Assembly (NCBI GenBank): GCA_964648045.1
Contig: CAZYNU010000011.1
Coordinates: forward strand, 1-29,671
Direction: 5' to 3'
Length of the DNA stretch: 29,671 bases
DNA from: JAGOUB01 sp964648045
Lineage (GTDB): Bacteria; Patescibacteriota; Gracilibacteria; Peribacterales; Peribacteraceae
Position numbers and translations under genes: made by a program. The notes under the pieces are model-generated. The model was given only the letters and a program-made list of their open reading frames with translations. It did no database searches and was not told the origin of the DNA. This document shows positions 17,935-25,543 of this stretch, piece after piece; position 1 is the stretch's first letter, and every line of letters starts with the position of its first letter.

Positions 17935-18660
17935 TTAAGTCCGTCTCTTATTGCCGTACAGGCGAATGTGCCGACGGTCCCCAAGAACAAAACCAAGGCC
18001 GTCAACCGTCGTTGCCACCCTTTCTCTCACGCGGTCGATGGCATCTACCGTCAATCCCTCAGGCGAGATATAGATTCTGTTCCGCGGAAAATCAGGAATA
18101 AGAGGCAAATACTCTCTTTCAATTTCTTCGACGTCACAAACATCCGCTACGACGAATTTAAAGTAAGTATTGAACTCATTCGCCAGGGCGCTAATCACGT
18201 TCGGACGAATGCGACGCTCACAAGCAATATTGGAATTAGCGAGCTTTGGAGAACAATTGATCTGCACATCCTGTCGATGCCTAAAGGCGCTGGGCACGAT
18301 TGTTCCATTCGTCTCAATTTCAACAACCCAACGACAAAGAGGATCCATGGCCGCTAACTCAGCTAATCCCTTTTGTTGTAATAGAGGCTCTCCACCCGTG
18401 AAAACAACCCTCTCGCACTGGCCGTCTGCCGCACGCTCGATCTGATCGCGCGCCTGCCTCAGTGTCCAACGGGCGCGTTCGGCATATCCCACGCTCATTT
18501 TCTGCCATGTATAGGGAGTATCGCAGAAGTCACAATCCAAATTACATTCGTTTACGCGAAGAAAAACAGCCTTCTCTCCCATTGTTGCCCCCTCACCTTG
18601 CTCAGTCAGAAATACGCCATCACCCGACACCATGAGCTCATGGTGAGAGTCGCCAATCAT
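17935..18660 (-). CDS. queE: QueE-like radical SAM enzyme (7-carboxy-7-deazaguanine synthase family)
   Basis: The 241-residue protein has the QueE layout: TEQGEGATMGEKAVFLRV, then the cluster motif CNLDCDFCDTPYTW with Cys39, Cys43 and Cys46 (CX3CX2C), then FTGGEPLLQ and EIETNGT for AdoMet binding. QueE converts 6-carboxytetrahydropterin to 7-carboxy-7-deazaguanine. No queD, queC, queF or tgt homologue lies in the window, so either it serves a pathway encoded elsewhere or it has been recruited for different radical chemistry. The frame opens at 18678 (ATG ATG ATG), but GGAG at 18670-18667 lies 6 nt upstream of the ATG at 18660, which is chosen. Its TAA abuts the TAA of the convergent fusion gene with no base between them. 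A promoter-like sequence precedes it. Confidence 0.85.
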   Translation of the reverse strand: MIGDSHHELMVSGDGVFLTEQGEGATMGEKAVFLRVNECNLDCDFCDTPYTWQKMSVGYAERARWTLRQARDQIERAADGQCERVVFTGGEPLLQQKGLAELAAMDPLCRWVVEIETNGTIVPSAFRHRQDVQINCSPKLANSNIACERRIRPNVISALANEFNTYFKFVVADVCDVEEIEREYLPLIPDFPRNRIYISPEGLTVDAIDRVRERVATTVDGLGFVLGDRRHIRLYGNKRRT

Positions 18661-18685
18661 GGGCAGCTCCATCATCATAATTATT

Positions 18686-18713
18686 ATTATGGATTAATTT
18701 TTATTATAGTCAA
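18686..18713 (-). promoter_or_regulatory. Probable promoter of the QueE-like gene
   Basis: On the minus strand TTGACT (18713-18708) is followed after 16 bp by CATAAT (18691-18686). Each hexamer matches the sigma70 consensus at 5 of 6 positions. Transcription would begin near 18679, giving a short leader that contains the GGAG used for the ATG at 18660. The gene is therefore probably transcribed separately from the ABC-F gene upstream. Confidence 0.45.
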
Positions 18714-18723
18714 TATATCCGAA

Positions 18724-20547
18724 TCAGCTCATCCACTTCTTTTCTAAGGCCCCAATAGCGTTCTGCGTGGTCATCTTCTGCACCTTTCCTTCATCAATAA
18801 TCATGGCGTCGGTCGTCACCGCCGTCAGAAAATCTCGATCGTGAGAGGCCACCAAAATCGATCCATTATATCTACCCAGAATATCCACAAGATTCCTTTT
18901 CGATTGAAGGTCTAAATGGTTCGTAGGCTCGTCTAGTACGAGGAATTGGCTGGAGTTCAGGATGAGTAATACAATTCCAACTTTCACCTTTTCACCGCCA
19001 GAAAATTCGCCCCATTTCTTTTGAGCATCTCTAAATTGGAGCCCAATGACAGAGAGATAGCTCATTGCCTCCTCTACAGTTCTTCCTGAGGCCTTATCAA
19101 TCACTGAGGCAAGCGTAGATCGTTCATCTGCCGTATCTAATAACTGGGATAAATACCCCACCTTCACATTCTTCGGCATAACCACATCTCCATGCAGTGC
19201 GGGTAGCTGTCCCAGCAAAGTACGAATCATCGTCGTCTTGCCCGCTCCATTAGGACCCATAACTGCTAAACGCTCCGAAGGACCAAGCTCTAATCTTTCC
19301 ACCTGACCCAATCTTTTCTGAGCGTGTCCAAAAGCTAGATTGGAAGCTCTTAGTACGGACGAATGAAACGGAACAATCTCGAAGTTACATCCTTCAAAGC
19401 TAAACAGTCCCTCTTTTTCAGGAAGCTCAAGATCTTCAAGTTCCCGTCGTTTGCGACGCACCAAGGCGCCCTTCATGGGATCGAATCTATTCTGTGCGAT
19501 AAACGACTCCAGCTCGTAACGCTTCGTTTTAATCTGATCGCGGTTTTGGGCCGTGACTGCTTTCTCATGCTCGCGTAATCGCAAGAATTCATCGTATTTC
19601 GTTCTGTATTTTTTCAGACCATTCGGAGTCACCTCAACAATTGCATCGAACGAATGCTGAATGAAGGATTTATCATGAGAGACACAGATGATCGCCCTTT
19701 TCCAAAGCTTTAGGACTTGTTCGAGCCAAACAATGCCTTCAATGTCTAAGTGATTCGTGGGCTCATCGAGCAGCAGCAGGTCTGGCCTGCGCAATAAGGC
19801 GGCCGCGAAAGCCAGTCTCAGACGTTCACCTCCGCTCAAATTGCTCACCTCACGCTGCATGTCCGCCATCTCGAACCCGAAGTGGCGCAAAATTTCCTCA
19901 CGAATATTTTCCACAAAATACAGATCCCTCTCATTCATCTCGTCGATGCATTTCAGATAGTCATCAAGCTCCCCTTCTGGGATGCCCTCGGCGGCTGCGA
20001 GATTTTCGTAGCGCTTATTCTTTGCCAGAGTTGCGCCTTTTTCACCCATTAGCTTCGTGAGAGCCTCTTCAAGCGGCATGTCTTCGCATTCAGCCAGACA
20101 AAGATCTTGGTCGATCAGCATCACGTCCGCCTTTTCGGACCGCGAGACTTTTCCATCAAAGTCCGTATCTACCCCCGCAATGATGCGTAGTAGCGTGGAC
20201 TTGCCAGCGCCGTTCCTACCAATGAGCAGAGACTTTTCTCCGCGAGTAAGCGTGAGATCAAGATCTTCGAAGAGCAAACGCTCTCCAGCAGACTTCCCGA
20301 CGCCTTGTAACTGCACAATATGGCCAGACGTTTGGCGCTCACCGTCTTCGAAGATGCTTGTGGGCAGTCTCGACAGTGAGAAATCCCTCTCGCGAATGAC
20401 GAGCCCCAATTCTTTACACAGATACTCGCGGATGGCATCGATGTTCTCCAGTGGCAAACCGCTGCCCTCGACGTAATTTCGAGCGACTTCAGGCTCTACA
20501 CCTGTCTGCCGTTGTACTTCGAGCAGGAGCTCATCGAGCGTATGCAT
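18724..20547 (-). CDS. ABC-F family ATPase with an N-terminal extension
   Basis: Two ABC cassettes lie on one chain without membrane segments. Cassette 1 has GRNGAGKS (residues 110-117), LSGGERLRLAFA, LLLLDEPTNHLD and an H-loop SHD. Cassette 2 has GPNGAGKTT, FSGGEKVKVG, FLVLDEPTNHLD and SHDRDF. They are joined by an ~80-residue charged helical linker, the ABC-F P-site tRNA-interaction motif. Such proteins bind the ribosomal E site and either relieve stalling or protect from antibiotics (EttA, Uup, Vga, Msr types). Unusually, ~75 residues precede cassette 1 (MHTLDELL through RDFSLSRL), a region most ABC-F proteins lack. The longer frame begins with TTG at 20571; ATG 20547 is preferred. Lying beside a putative biosynthetic block, it could be a self-protection factor, but a housekeeping-like translation factor is equally possible. 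Confidence 0.88.
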   Translation of the reverse strand: MHTLDELLLEVQRQTGVEPEVARNYVEGSGLPLENIDAIREYLCKELGLVIRERDFSLSRLPTSIFEDGERQTSGHIVQLQGVGKSAGERLLFEDLDLTLTRGEKSLLIGRNGAGKSTLLRIIAGVDTDFDGKVSRSEKADVMLIDQDLCLAECEDMPLEEALTKLMGEKGATLAKNKRYENLAAAEGIPEGELDDYLKCIDEMNERDLYFVENIREEILRHFGFEMADMQREVSNLSGGERLRLAFAAALLRRPDLLLLDEPTNHLDIEGIVWLEQVLKLWKRAIICVSHDKSFIQHSFDAIVEVTPNGLKKYRTKYDEFLRLREHEKAVTAQNRDQIKTKRYELESFIAQNRFDPMKGALVRRKRRELEDLELPEKEGLFSFEGCNFEIVPFHSSVLRASNLAFGHAQKRLGQVERLELGPSERLAVMGPNGAGKTTMIRTLLGQLPALHGDVVMPKNVKVGYLSQLLDTADERSTLASVIDKASGRTVEEAMSYLSVIGLQFRDAQKKWGEFSGGEKVKVGIVLLILNSSQFLVLDEPTNHLDLQSKRNLVDILGRYNGSILVASHDRDFLTAVTTDAMIIDEGKVQKMTTQNAIGALEKKWMS

Positions 20548-20632
20548 GGCTAAATCATAGCAAATTGTCAATTTTCATCATATTGTTCGCTGTGTATTTA
20601 TTGCCCCTTCGAAAGGGAGCAAAAGTCGATAA

Positions 20633-20854
20633 AGGGCCTTCTGGTGCGATCAAATCACTCCCCGGCCATCTGAGAGTACCCCACGCGAACAGGGTCCGTT
20701 CTTCGATCTAACATGCCTATCGCATTCCAGAGAGGATTTTGATCTGTGCCGGGCGTTGGATGAGGCGGATTTTGTTTTGAAGGCGGTTCGGCAGGCCGAT
20801 GGCGATTTGATCCTATCCCGAACTACATTCGATATAGACAACGGATCCATTTGA
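20633..20854 (+). pseudogene. Start-less open frame, possible gene remnant
   Basis: A frame of 73 codons between TAA (20630) and TGA (20852) encodes protein-like sequence (PFFDLTCLSHSREDFDL, then RALDEADFVLKAVRQADGD) without any ATG. It resembles a gene fragment rather than intergenic noise, but I recognise no family, and chance cannot be excluded. Confidence 0.2.
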
Positions 20855-20905
20855 GATTAGCAGCCAATAACACCATCTAGCGCTCGATTTGCTTTTGAAT
20901 TATGC

Positions 20906-20943
20906 TTAGCGGCGATCCCTCCCTCAAATGATTCAGCCGCTAA
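20906..20943. promoter_or_regulatory. 8-bp inverted repeat upstream of the ietAS-like pair
   Basis: TTAGCGGC (20906-20913) and GCCGCTAA (20936-20943) are perfect inverted copies separated by 22 bp, about 100 bp upstream of the AAA+ gene start. The spacing is compatible with a dimeric repressor site spanning roughly three helical turns, or with a long-loop RNA hairpin. Nearby, CCCTCCCT occurs twice (20917 region and 20947 region). Confidence 0.35.
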
Positions 20944-21044
20944 TTTCCCTCCCTACGGGGTCGGATAAAACAGTATATGGCTCCATTGGCGGCCAATCCT
21001 CATCCTCTAATTCTGAGCAGAAAAAAGAGAGAGAAGGCGATATA

Positions 21045-22118
21045 ATGGGAGATATGAGTACTTCGTCTGATCTACTCAGGAAGTTACTAGTCGCTCATCT
21101 GAAAGGTGATGATGGAGGTTTTCGTAAAGTAGCCTGGCAAGTAGTTGAGAAGGAACGGCGAATTAATCATCACGTTTTTGCCAATGATTTAGAAAGAATT
21201 CTCTTGGGCATTGATGACGAGAATTCAAAAAGTTTGTTTATGCGAAGGGTTAATAATGATTTACCAAAAGACAAAGATCGGAATGCTGACTTAATAGAGT
21301 TAATTGAACCAAAGCGACACCTAGAACAGTTGGTGCTTTCCGAGGAGGTGGCCCATTCTCTGAGAAGGATAATTTCTGAGAGAAAAAAGGCTGACCTTTT
21401 GAATGCACACGGCATTCGTTCCATTTCAAAAATTCTTTTTTGTGGCCCTCCTGGGTGCGGGAAGACGTTTGCGGCTGAAGCATTAGCATCAGCGCTTTAT
21501 TTGCCTCTGGCAATAGTAAGGTTTGACGCAGTTGTTTCTTCCTACTTAGGTGAAACTGCATCTAATTTGCGACGCGTATTTGAATTTGCAAGATCACGAC
21601 CATGCGTCTTATTTTTTGATGAGTTTGATGCGATCGGCAAGCACCGCACCTCAGAAGATGAGCATGGAGAGCTTAAAAGAGTTGTGAATTCATTCCTGCA
21701 AATGTTGGATGGATTTCATAGTGATGCTCTAACAGTTGCAGCCACAAACCATCAAGGTCTGCTCGATTCGGCATTATGGAGGAGATTTGACGAAATCATC
21801 ATGTTTCCAATGCCTGATCATTCGCAGATAGAAGAGATGTTTGTTCGCCAATTCCACCAACTTGGGATTCAGAAATCGATTCGGCTTCCAAGTATCGCTA
21901 AAACCTTAGTGGGACTTTCGCATGCAGATATTGAACATATCGCTAAAGATGCGATTAAGCATACTTTGATGGAAAGTGAGAAAGAGATTTCCAGCCAGAC
22001 ATTAACTACCGCAATTTCTCGGCAACTAAGTAGGCTTCGCATTGTGCAGAACAAAACATCGCCGCTTAAAAAGAGTAAGCAAAAGAAGGGATCTAAAAAG
22101 AAGCGCTCTCAACGTTAA
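21045..22118 (+). CDS. ietA: AAA+ ATPase, IetA-like partner of a subtilase
   Basis: The 357-residue protein has a classical FtsH/SpoVK-type AAA+ module: Walker A CGPPGCGKT (about residues 133-141), Walker B CVLFFDEFDAIG (~187-198), sensor-1 AATNH and arginine-finger SALWRRFDE. It has a helical N-terminal ~125 residues and a C-terminal lid ending in a very basic tail (KKSKQKKGSKKKRSQR). The start is ATG 21045, with AGAAGG 7 nt upstream; a longer frame from 20928 lacks a ribosome binding site. It is followed 5 bp later by an S8 peptidase gene. The AAA+/subtilase pair is the arrangement of ietAS, first described as a plasmid-stability, toxin-antitoxin-like pair on an Agrobacterium Ri plasmid and later counted among anti-phage systems. 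The ATPase is the control component of that pair. Confidence 0.85.
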   Translation: MGDMSTSSDLLRKLLVAHLKGDDGGFRKVAWQVVEKERRINHHVFANDLERILLGIDDENSKSLFMRRVNNDLPKDKDRNADLIELIEPKRHLEQLVLSEEVAHSLRRIISERKKADLLNAHGIRSISKILFCGPPGCGKTFAAEALASALYLPLAIVRFDAVVSSYLGETASNLRRVFEFARSRPCVLFFDEFDAIGKHRTSEDEHGELKRVVNSFLQMLDGFHSDALTVAATNHQGLLDSALWRRFDEIIMFPMPDHSQIEEMFVRQFHQLGIQKSIRLPSIAKTLVGLSHADIEHIAKDAIKHTLMESEKEISSQTLTTAISRQLSRLRIVQNKTSPLKKSKQKKGSKKKRSQR

Positions 22119-22123
22119 GCTAT

Positions 22124-24613
22124 ATGCCTTATAGACCAGAAGAGCGCCGACATTTGCACCTCCCTCTGGTAAAGGAAAATGCTGCCCCAGATCGTCGTAG
22201 AAAACCTTCACCTGTGCAGCCACCAGATAGAGGTGGGCGCTCTGTTTTTAGTAACACTCTTTCGGAATCACTGGAACGGATAGAAGAACAAAATGCTTCC
22301 CGCCCCCCTCTTCCTCAAGGCATCCAGCCTCACCTTGTTTTTCGCTTACCAATTGAGGGCTCGATTCCGAATGCGCAATTAGTACAAAGATTGATTGCCG
22401 TGGGCATTACCGTCGTAGGAGTAGAACCCGATGGCGCCATTATCGCATTTAAGGATGATGCTAATTTGCAGGCTTTTAAAGAGGCCCTAGAAACATACAG
22501 ACGAGGTCCAACTGTAGACCAAAGAACGGGCGAATTACGTAAAACAACGCAGTGGGATGTTTTTCAATGGATGGATGCAGCCAATATGCGCATATGGAAT
22601 AAAGCAGATCGCATTGGCAGTCGCTTATCACAAAAAATTGGAAGCGAGGGTGAGCTTATAGAGGCAAATGAATATTATATTTTAGACATTGAGCTTTGGC
22701 ACCCAGGATCAGTCAGAGCAGCAAATGCCAGTCTGGCTGAATTAAGATCTCTCCTGCAGACAGCTCAAGGGAATCAAATAACAGATTCATTTGTTGGTCA
22801 GCTGATCTCACTAGCACGGGTACGAGTTAATGGAGAGATGTTAAAAAAAATTCTAAATCTTGATGCGGTCGCCGAGGCCGACCTACCTCCAAAGCCAGTT
22901 TTTGATTCAAGCGTTGCAAGACAAGCAGTCTCTAGAAATTTTCCCACTCCCCCTCGACCCGCTGCAAATGGGCCACGTGTTTGCATTGTGGATAGTGGCA
23001 TCGCCTCAGGCCATCCTCTATTGGCGAATAACGTAGGACATGCAGAATCAATTCTCACAGAAACAACAACGGCTGCTGATCTAAATGGTCATGGGACAAT
23101 GGTTGGCGGAATCGCCGTTTTCGGCGACGTGCGGGCGAAGTTCGTCGCAGGCGCATTCAGTTCAGAGGTGACACTTTTCAGTGCGAGGGTTTTGAACGAT
23201 CAAAATGAATTTGATGACAATCAATTAATTCTAACTCAAATGAGGAGTGCCGTTGAATTTTTTATACAAGAGCCACATCGTTGCAAAGTTTTTAATATTT
23301 CTCTCGGAACTGACAGCTCACTTTTTGCAGACGACAATAGGCGGCAGGGGCTATGGGCAGAAATATTGGATACTCTTGCTAGGGAGTACAAAGTGCTATT
23401 TGTTGTTTCCTCGGGAAATCATCATCGAGCCGAGGCAAATAATGCATCTGATGCTGAAGAAATTCTAACTTCATATCCTCGTTTTCTTCTAGAAGAAGAG
23501 TGTCGACTATGTGACCCAGCCACAGCTGCAATTGCTATAACAGTTGGCGGCGTAGCTAATAGTGATACACCCGAAGTACGTCATGGCAGTGGGCAGCAAG
23601 ACATTGTGAGAGTTGTGGCTCAATCTGGTGAACCCTGCGCATGTACTCGTATTGGCCCAGGAATCAATGACGCGATTAAGCCTGAGTTTGTTGCTCCTGC
23701 CGGTAACCACGCTTTTATCGGAACGGGTTCTCATTGCCGAAGCATTAGTGGCGGCGATAACGGCATCAATATCATGTCGCTTTCAAATGAGCCTACTAAC
23801 CAACTTTTTGCCTTTAAAGTTGGGACTAGCCTTGCGTCACCTGAGGTGGCTCGGATTGCAGCAAAAGTTTGGACAAAGTTAGAGTCTCAATTCCCGACAG
23901 AAGCCCATCCAAATCTTGTGCGTGCACTTCTTGGGGCCAGTGCAAATTTTACGAATATTTCAACTTCTCGCATGGAGGCGCTAGGGGGTGATTTCGACGC
24001 TGTGAAGCGAATGTGCGGCTATGGAATGATTGACGAAGAATACGCACTTGAATCATCAGATAAACAGGTGACCCTGTTGGCTCAAGATAAAATCAAAATA
24101 GATTCGTTTCACATATACGAAGTGCCGATTCCGGCAGAATTCCACACTGGAAATCAGCAGAAAAAGATCGTTGTCTCCCTAGCTTTTGACCCTCCAGTTA
24201 GAAGAAGACGGTCTCAGTATCTTGGCGTAAAAATGCAATCCTGCCTAATTCGCGGCAAGACACTAAATGAAGTTATTGCAGCCTATAGAAGTGTGCCGGC
24301 TGGCCAAACAGAGCCGGCGCCCGGTGCAATTCAAGGCTCATGTAAATGCAAATTAGTACCAGGGGTTCGGCAATTAGAAGATTCAACACTGCAAAAAAGT
24401 GAGTTCCTTCTCACCCGACCTGCAACTACATATGGAGAAACTTACTATTTGGTTGTTCGCTCTCAGAGGACGTGGGCACCAATCGAAATAGAGGAGCAGG
24501 ACTACGCGATTGCCGTCTCTTTGGTCTCAAACAGCACCGAACTCTACTCACGCGTTGAAGAGCGGGTCCAAGCTCGTATCCAGCAGCAGGCTCGCGTCAG
24601 ACCAAGGCCGTAA
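22124..24613 (+). CDS. ietS: S8 subtilisin-like serine peptidase, IetS-like effector
   Basis: The 829-residue protein has an ~280-residue N-terminal region, then a subtilase domain with an intact triad: Asp290 in CIVDSGI, His323 in NGHGTMVGG and Ser569 in GTSLASPEVAR. Asn432 in SSGNHH is the oxyanion residue. A ~200-residue beta-rich C-terminal domain contains a cysteine-bearing CKCKL segment. There is no signal peptide, so it acts in the cytoplasm, unlike secreted subtilases and as expected for a defence effector. The ATG is 5 bp after the ATPase stop without a clear Shine-Dalgarno, suggesting coupled translation. In the ietAS model the protease is the toxic or effector arm, restrained by the AAA+ partner. 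The 3' end is convergent with the excisionase-like gene, 10 bp away. Confidence 0.88.
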   Translation: MPYRPEERRHLHLPLVKENAAPDRRRKPSPVQPPDRGGRSVFSNTLSESLERIEEQNASRPPLPQGIQPHLVFRLPIEGSIPNAQLVQRLIAVGITVVGVEPDGAIIAFKDDANLQAFKEALETYRRGPTVDQRTGELRKTTQWDVFQWMDAANMRIWNKADRIGSRLSQKIGSEGELIEANEYYILDIELWHPGSVRAANASLAELRSLLQTAQGNQITDSFVGQLISLARVRVNGEMLKKILNLDAVAEADLPPKPVFDSSVARQAVSRNFPTPPRPAANGPRVCIVDSGIASGHPLLANNVGHAESILTETTTAADLNGHGTMVGGIAVFGDVRAKFVAGAFSSEVTLFSARVLNDQNEFDDNQLILTQMRSAVEFFIQEPHRCKVFNISLGTDSSLFADDNRRQGLWAEILDTLAREYKVLFVVSSGNHHRAEANNASDAEEILTSYPRFLLEEECRLCDPATAAIAITVGGVANSDTPEVRHGSGQQDIVRVVAQSGEPCACTRIGPGINDAIKPEFVAPAGNHAFIGTGSHCRSISGGDNGINIMSLSNEPTNQLFAFKVGTSLASPEVARIAAKVWTKLESQFPTEAHPNLVRALLGASANFTNISTSRMEALGGDFDAVKRMCGYGMIDEEYALESSDKQVTLLAQDKIKIDSFHIYEVPIPAEFHTGNQQKKIVVSLAFDPPVRRRRSQYLGVKMQSCLIRGKTLNEVIAAYRSVPAGQTEPAPGAIQGSCKCKLVPGVRQLEDSTLQKSEFLLTRPATTYGETYYLVVRSQRTWAPIEIEEQDYAIAVSLVSNSTELYSRVEERVQARIQQQARVRPRP

Positions 24614-24623
24614 TTTGCACAAT

Positions 24624-24842
24624 TTATTTCAACTTAGAAGAACGCTTTTTAGGCGTTTTACGCTTCTTCGTACGTTCTTCCTGAAACGCGACCACATCAC
24701 TCCTCAAAAACACCTTCCCCGTAGATGTCATCTTGCAGCGGAGTTTGCCGGCTTCAACGAGGCGATCCACGTGCTGTCGCGACACATGCAGGAAATCAGC
24801 TACATCGCCCATGCCCATGATGTCAGGGAATTCTGCTGACAT
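24624..24842 (-). CDS. Excisionase-family (MerR-like HTH) DNA-binding protein
   Basis: The 72-residue protein is almost wholly one winged-helix DNA-binding domain of the excisionase/HTH_17 type: GDVADFLHVSRQHVDRLVEAGKL, then a wing with FLRSDVVAF. A basic tail (TKKRKTPKKRSSKLK) follows. Such proteins bind att or operator DNA as recombination directionality factors, or act as small repressors. It is divergent from the gene at 24925, and the 82-bp spacer contains a promoter-like sequence and two inverted repeats that it may bind. Its location between the cargo and the recombinase fits a directionality factor or island regulator; which of these cannot be told from sequence. Confidence 0.8.
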   Translation of the reverse strand: MSAEFPDIMGMGDVADFLHVSRQHVDRLVEAGKLRCKMTSTGKVFLRSDVVAFQEERTKKRKTPKKRSSKLK

Positions 24843-24852
24843 GCGTAAGGGA

Positions 24853-24881
24853 TTGACATCTCACGCTAACGCTCAGATACT
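24853..24881 (+). promoter_or_regulatory. Probable promoter of the anchored-protein gene
   Basis: A perfect TTGACA (24853-24858) is followed by exactly 17 bp and GATACT (24876-24881), which matches TATAAT at 4 of 6 positions. Transcription would start near 24888, immediately before an inverted repeat that could serve as an operator. Confidence 0.5.
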
Positions 24882-24890
24882 CCCTCTGTA

Positions 24891-24922
24891 AGGTGCTATA
24901 AAGCACCTAGTTGCTATATAGC
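24891..24922. promoter_or_regulatory. Two adjacent inverted repeats at the start of a transcript (operator candidate)
   Basis: AGGTGCT (24891-24897) and AGCACCT (24902-24908) are perfect 7-bp arms around ATAA. They are followed by the 10-bp palindrome GCTATATAGC (24913-24922), which ends 2 bp before the ATG at 24925. The pair lies where transcription is predicted to begin, so either a repressor (for example the adjacent excisionase-like protein) or an RNA hairpin could act here. Confidence 0.45.
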
Positions 24923-24924
24923 CT

Positions 24925-25359
24925 ATGAAAACCTCTCAAATCAGGACCTACCTACCCGGGATTGCCTGTGTCCTTGACATGATTGCGCTCACGCTCTTCA
25001 TCAGAGCAAACCAGCAAGAGCCGGTAACGCCGCCGATAGACACGATTGCAGAAGATCCTGCGCCGGCCCCTGCCGAGATCAAGTTCAACCTCTCCGAGGG
25101 CGAACGGCGATCCGTGTGGAATGAATATGTGGGGATAGAAGATAAAGCAGCCGCAGATGCAGCCCAGCGCTACCCGATCGACCAACTGCCCCAAGAGCAA
25201 CGCATGGATCAGCTAAAGAAACAGGTGAGCTATTCGAGCGAGCTCAAGAAGCAAGGCAAAGACGCTCTGGCAAAGAAATACAAACTCACCGACGAACAGC
25301 TATCGGAGATCGTTAAAGAAGCGCTACGAGCAGATTGGCCTCTCCCCCGGCTGCCTTAG
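24925..25359 (+). CDS. Small membrane-anchored extracytoplasmic protein of unknown function
   Basis: The 144-residue product has an N-terminal hydrophobic segment (residues ~10-27, LPGIACVLDMIALTLFIR) that fits a signal anchor. A Pro/Ala/Glu-rich linker follows (EDPAPAPAEIKF), then a charged, mostly helical domain containing FNLSEGERRSVWNEYVG and LSEIVKEALRADWPLP. I recognise no family. It has its own promoter-like sequence and probable operator, is divergent from the excisionase-like gene and precedes the recombinase module. Composition and context suggest an accessory island gene. Confidence 0.65.
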   Translation: MKTSQIRTYLPGIACVLDMIALTLFIRANQQEPVTPPIDTIAEDPAPAPAEIKFNLSEGERRSVWNEYVGIEDKAAADAAQRYPIDQLPQEQRMDQLKKQVSYSSELKKQGKDALAKKYKLTDEQLSEIVKEALRADWPLPRLP

Positions 25360-25414
25360 CACTCATCTAAGAAGCGGACGAAAAACGTACCAAAACGCTA
25401 CATGGTTTTTGCAC

Positions 25415-25517
25415 CCCAGATTGACCCTGGGCATGCGAGAGAAGAAGATGCGCGCACATCTTCAGGGCCGAACTCTCCGTTCGGCACCAAACCATCAACT
25501 CAGTACGCCCTAGGGCG
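25415..25517. other. Cluster of four short inverted repeats upstream of the recombinase module
   Basis: Within about 100 bp there are CCCAG/CTGGG (25415-25431, 7-nt loop), GAAGATG/CATCTTC (25444-25463, 6-nt loop), GCCGAAC/GTTCGGC (25467-25485, 5-nt loop) and the 12-bp palindrome CGCCCTAGGGCG (25506-25517). All arms are perfect. The region has no convincing gene on either strand. It could be a structured leader RNA controlling the small ORF and recombinase, or protein-binding sites. Confidence 0.5.
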
Positions 25518-25543
25518 CTGGGTTCTTCGTGCGTGCGCGAATC

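Larger units (their letters stand above)
20548..21044. other. Intergenic region between the ABC-F gene and the ietAS-like pair
   Basis: This 497-bp region separates divergent genes and must hold the promoters for both. It contains a start-less open frame and a perfect 8-bp inverted repeat, both listed separately. The longest frame joined to ietA begins at 20928, but its first 39 codons have low-complexity composition and no ribosome binding site, so I treat them as leader. No tRNA, insertion sequence or other gene is recognisable. Confidence 0.5.

Noticed and set aside
20928..21044. N-terminal extension of the AAA+ protein from 20928
   Set aside because: No ribosome binding site, low-complexity composition, and it overlaps the inverted repeat; AGAAGG supports ATG 21045.
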